Shown here one piece after another: positions 63,086 to 64,000 of a stretch of DNA of 64,000 nt. Each line of letters starts with the position of its first letter. Position 1 is the stretch's first letter. The stretch spans positions 1-64,000 of the forward strand of contig NZ_JBGYBX010000014.1 of NCBI RefSeq assembly GCF_041817755.1, in the 5' to 3' direction. The notes below the pieces were generated by a model that saw only the letters and a program-made list of their open reading frames with translations, was not told where the DNA came from and did no database searches. The translations under genes were made by a program, and so were the position numbers. This stretch comes from Glaesserella sp041817755 (GTDB taxonomy: Bacteria; Pseudomonadota; Gammaproteobacteria; Enterobacterales; Pasteurellaceae).

Positions 63086-63565
63086 TTAGCCTTTCTCATA
63101 CCAAATTTTATTGATGTATAAAAGCACTTTACCGAGCGGGGTGTCGACGAGGATCTCATCATCAACCTGTTTTCCGATTAAGGCTCTTGCCACCGGTGAG
63201 TCAATCGAAATCCACTGTTTTGCCGGATCGAACTCGTCACAGCCGACGATGCGATACTGCTTGATTTCACCTTCTTCGTTTTCGAGTTCGACCCAAGCGC
63301 CAAAAAAGACTTTTCCTTCCTGAGTCGGGTGATAATCGACAATTTTCAAGACTTCTAACCGTTTAGACAAAAAACGTACTCGGCGGTCAATTTCACGCAG
63401 GCGGCGTTTACCGTAAATATATTCCGCATTTTCACTGCGATCGCCAAGGGCGGCGGCATCGGATACGGCTTGGGTGACTTTGGGGCGTTCATCTTTCCAA
63501 AGGTATTTAAGCTCTTGATCTAACGCTTGCCAGCCGGCACGAGTAATATGGTTTGATTTTGCCAT
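63086..63565 (-). CDS. greB: Transcript cleavage factor GreB
   Basis: Rescues backtracked RNA polymerase by promoting transcript cleavage. The 159-residue length is typical (158 in E. coli). The N-terminal coiled coil has the tip acidic residues (SDAAALGDRSENAEYIYGKRRLREID, about 37-62). The C-terminal FKBP-like domain includes GDEFDPAKQWISIDSPVARALIGK-like sequence. Its ATG overlaps the kdsD stop by one base (TAATG), so the two are translationally coupled. Confidence 0.95.
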   Translation of the reverse strand: MAKSNHITRAGWQALDQELKYLWKDERPKVTQAVSDAAALGDRSENAEYIYGKRRLREIDRRVRFLSKRLEVLKIVDYHPTQEGKVFFGAWVELENEEGEIKQYRIVGCDEFDPAKQWISIDSPVARALIGKQVDDEILVDTPLGKVLLYINKIWYEKG

Positions 63566-64000
63566 TAGCTTGCAAACTCCACGATACCCGAGACTTTACC
63601 TTCTTCCGTTACGGCAATAAGGGAGTGAATATGGTTTTCCTTCATATATTCTTCCGCATGGGCAAGGAAGGTACCGTCCGAAATAGTGCGCGGGTTTCGA
63701 GTCATGATTTGCTCGGCGGTTTTGTTCAAACTATCGGCACCGAATTTTGCTAAGGTACGACGAATATCGCCGTCGGTGATGATGCCGAGCAGGTTATCGT
63801 TTTCCATAATCACGGCAACGCCCATTCTGCCTTCGTTAATCACATTAAGAATATCGCTAAAGAGTTGAGTCGGCGTACAGATCGGCAGTTTCGTTTGCAT
63901 CACGTCACGCACGCGGCAAAGCAATTTACGCCCCAAGCTGCCGCCGGGATGATAGCGCGCAAAGTCCTCCGCTTTAAAATCACGGGCTTTAATTAAGGCA
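63565..64000 (-). CDS. kdsD: D-arabinose 5-phosphate isomerase, C-terminal part (runs off the window)
   Basis: Partial. The C-terminal portion of KdsD converts ribulose 5-phosphate to arabinose 5-phosphate for LPS Kdo synthesis. The visible frame begins AL-IKARDFKAEDFARYHPGGSLGRKL, the typical end of the SIS domain, followed by two CBS domains (RDVMQTKLPICTP through GDIRRTL, and IMTRNPRTISDGTFLAHAEEYM through SGIVEF). The gene starts beyond 64000, so the internal Met near 63936 is not the start. It overlaps greB by one base. Confidence 0.93.
   Translation of the reverse strand, partial: ALIKARDFKAEDFARYHPGGSLGRKLLCRVRDVMQTKLPICTPTQLFSDILNVINEGRMGVAVIMENDNLLGIITDGDIRRTLAKFGADSLNKTAEQIMTRNPRTISDGTFLAHAEEYMKENHIHSLIAVTEEGKVSGIVEFAS

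Noticed and set aside
1..64000. tRNA, rRNA, transposase or prophage genes
   Set aside because: No cloverleaf, rRNA, integrase or phage structural sequence was recognised by reading both strands; a covariance-model scan would be needed to exclude small RNAs.

Overview
This window is a stretch of a Pasteurellaceae chromosome. It carries many copies of the uptake signal 5'-ACAAGCGGT-3', often followed by A/T-rich TTTGCAAA-like sequence. That is the variant used by the Actinobacillus pleuropneumoniae / Mannheimia / Bibersteinia / Glaesserella side of the family, not the H. influenzae AAGTGCGGT type. The gene content (malQ-malT-malP, nfo, rapA, carAB, metE/metR, leuS-lptE-holA, greB-kdsD) fits. 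The species cannot be fixed from the sequence alone. Most of the window is ordinary housekeeping DNA.

Layout. 1-7.5 kb: maltodextrin/glycogen use (malQ, malT, malP). 7.7-9.5 kb: leuA on the minus strand, behind a complete leucine attenuator (promoter, leader peptide with five consecutive Leu codons, terminator). 9.8-12.9 kb: a YigL-like HAD phosphatase, an orphan MacA-type adaptor without macB, and an unrecognised gene. 13-20 kb: pepB, an SOS-controlled but catalytically degenerate UmuD-like protein, a NlpC/P60 hydrolase, nfo, ycdY, rlmD, dgt and a small secreted protein. 20.4-25.8 kb: rapA, chaA and a cysteine-desulfidase-like gene.

26-33 kb: carA and carB. They are separated by about 2.8 kb holding a PhzF-family gene and three small accessory genes (GIY-YIG nuclease, unknown, DUF559 nuclease), with uptake-signal hairpins between them. 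The DUF559 gene is framed by a near-perfect 39-bp inverted repeat. carA has a tandem ArgR operator and a PurR box.

33-41.6 kb: a YhbP-like protein, metR, an SbmA/YddA-type ABC exporter, a Fur-box TonB receptor and metE. metE has a MetJ operator but is interrupted by an in-frame TAA inside an uptake-signal-like sequence.

41.7-52 kb: a type I restriction-modification island, hsdM - RhuM-like DNA-binding protein - Fic/Doc protein - hsdS - AlbA_2/Schlafen-like ATPase - hsdR. It lies immediately after metE. Past hsdR there is a diverged remnant of the 3' end of metE, so the island has split or replaced part of an older metE locus. hsdS carries, in frame between its two specificity halves, a palindromic element with a two-copy 18-bp tandem repeat. 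The element's ends match a 170-bp miniature foldback element between the phnD- and phnC-like genes at 59.7 kb.

52-64 kb: holA, lptE, leuS, a DUF533 protein, a phosphonate/phosphite-type ABC transporter (phnE, phnE, phnC, phnD order on the plus strand), rluA, a MATE exporter, greB and the 3' part of kdsD running off the edge.

No tRNA, rRNA, CRISPR array, transposase or prophage gene was seen. The most unusual parts are the hsd island with its embedded toxin-like pair and modified HsdS linker, the degenerate SOS-controlled UmuD homologue, and the nuclease cassettes between carA and carB.
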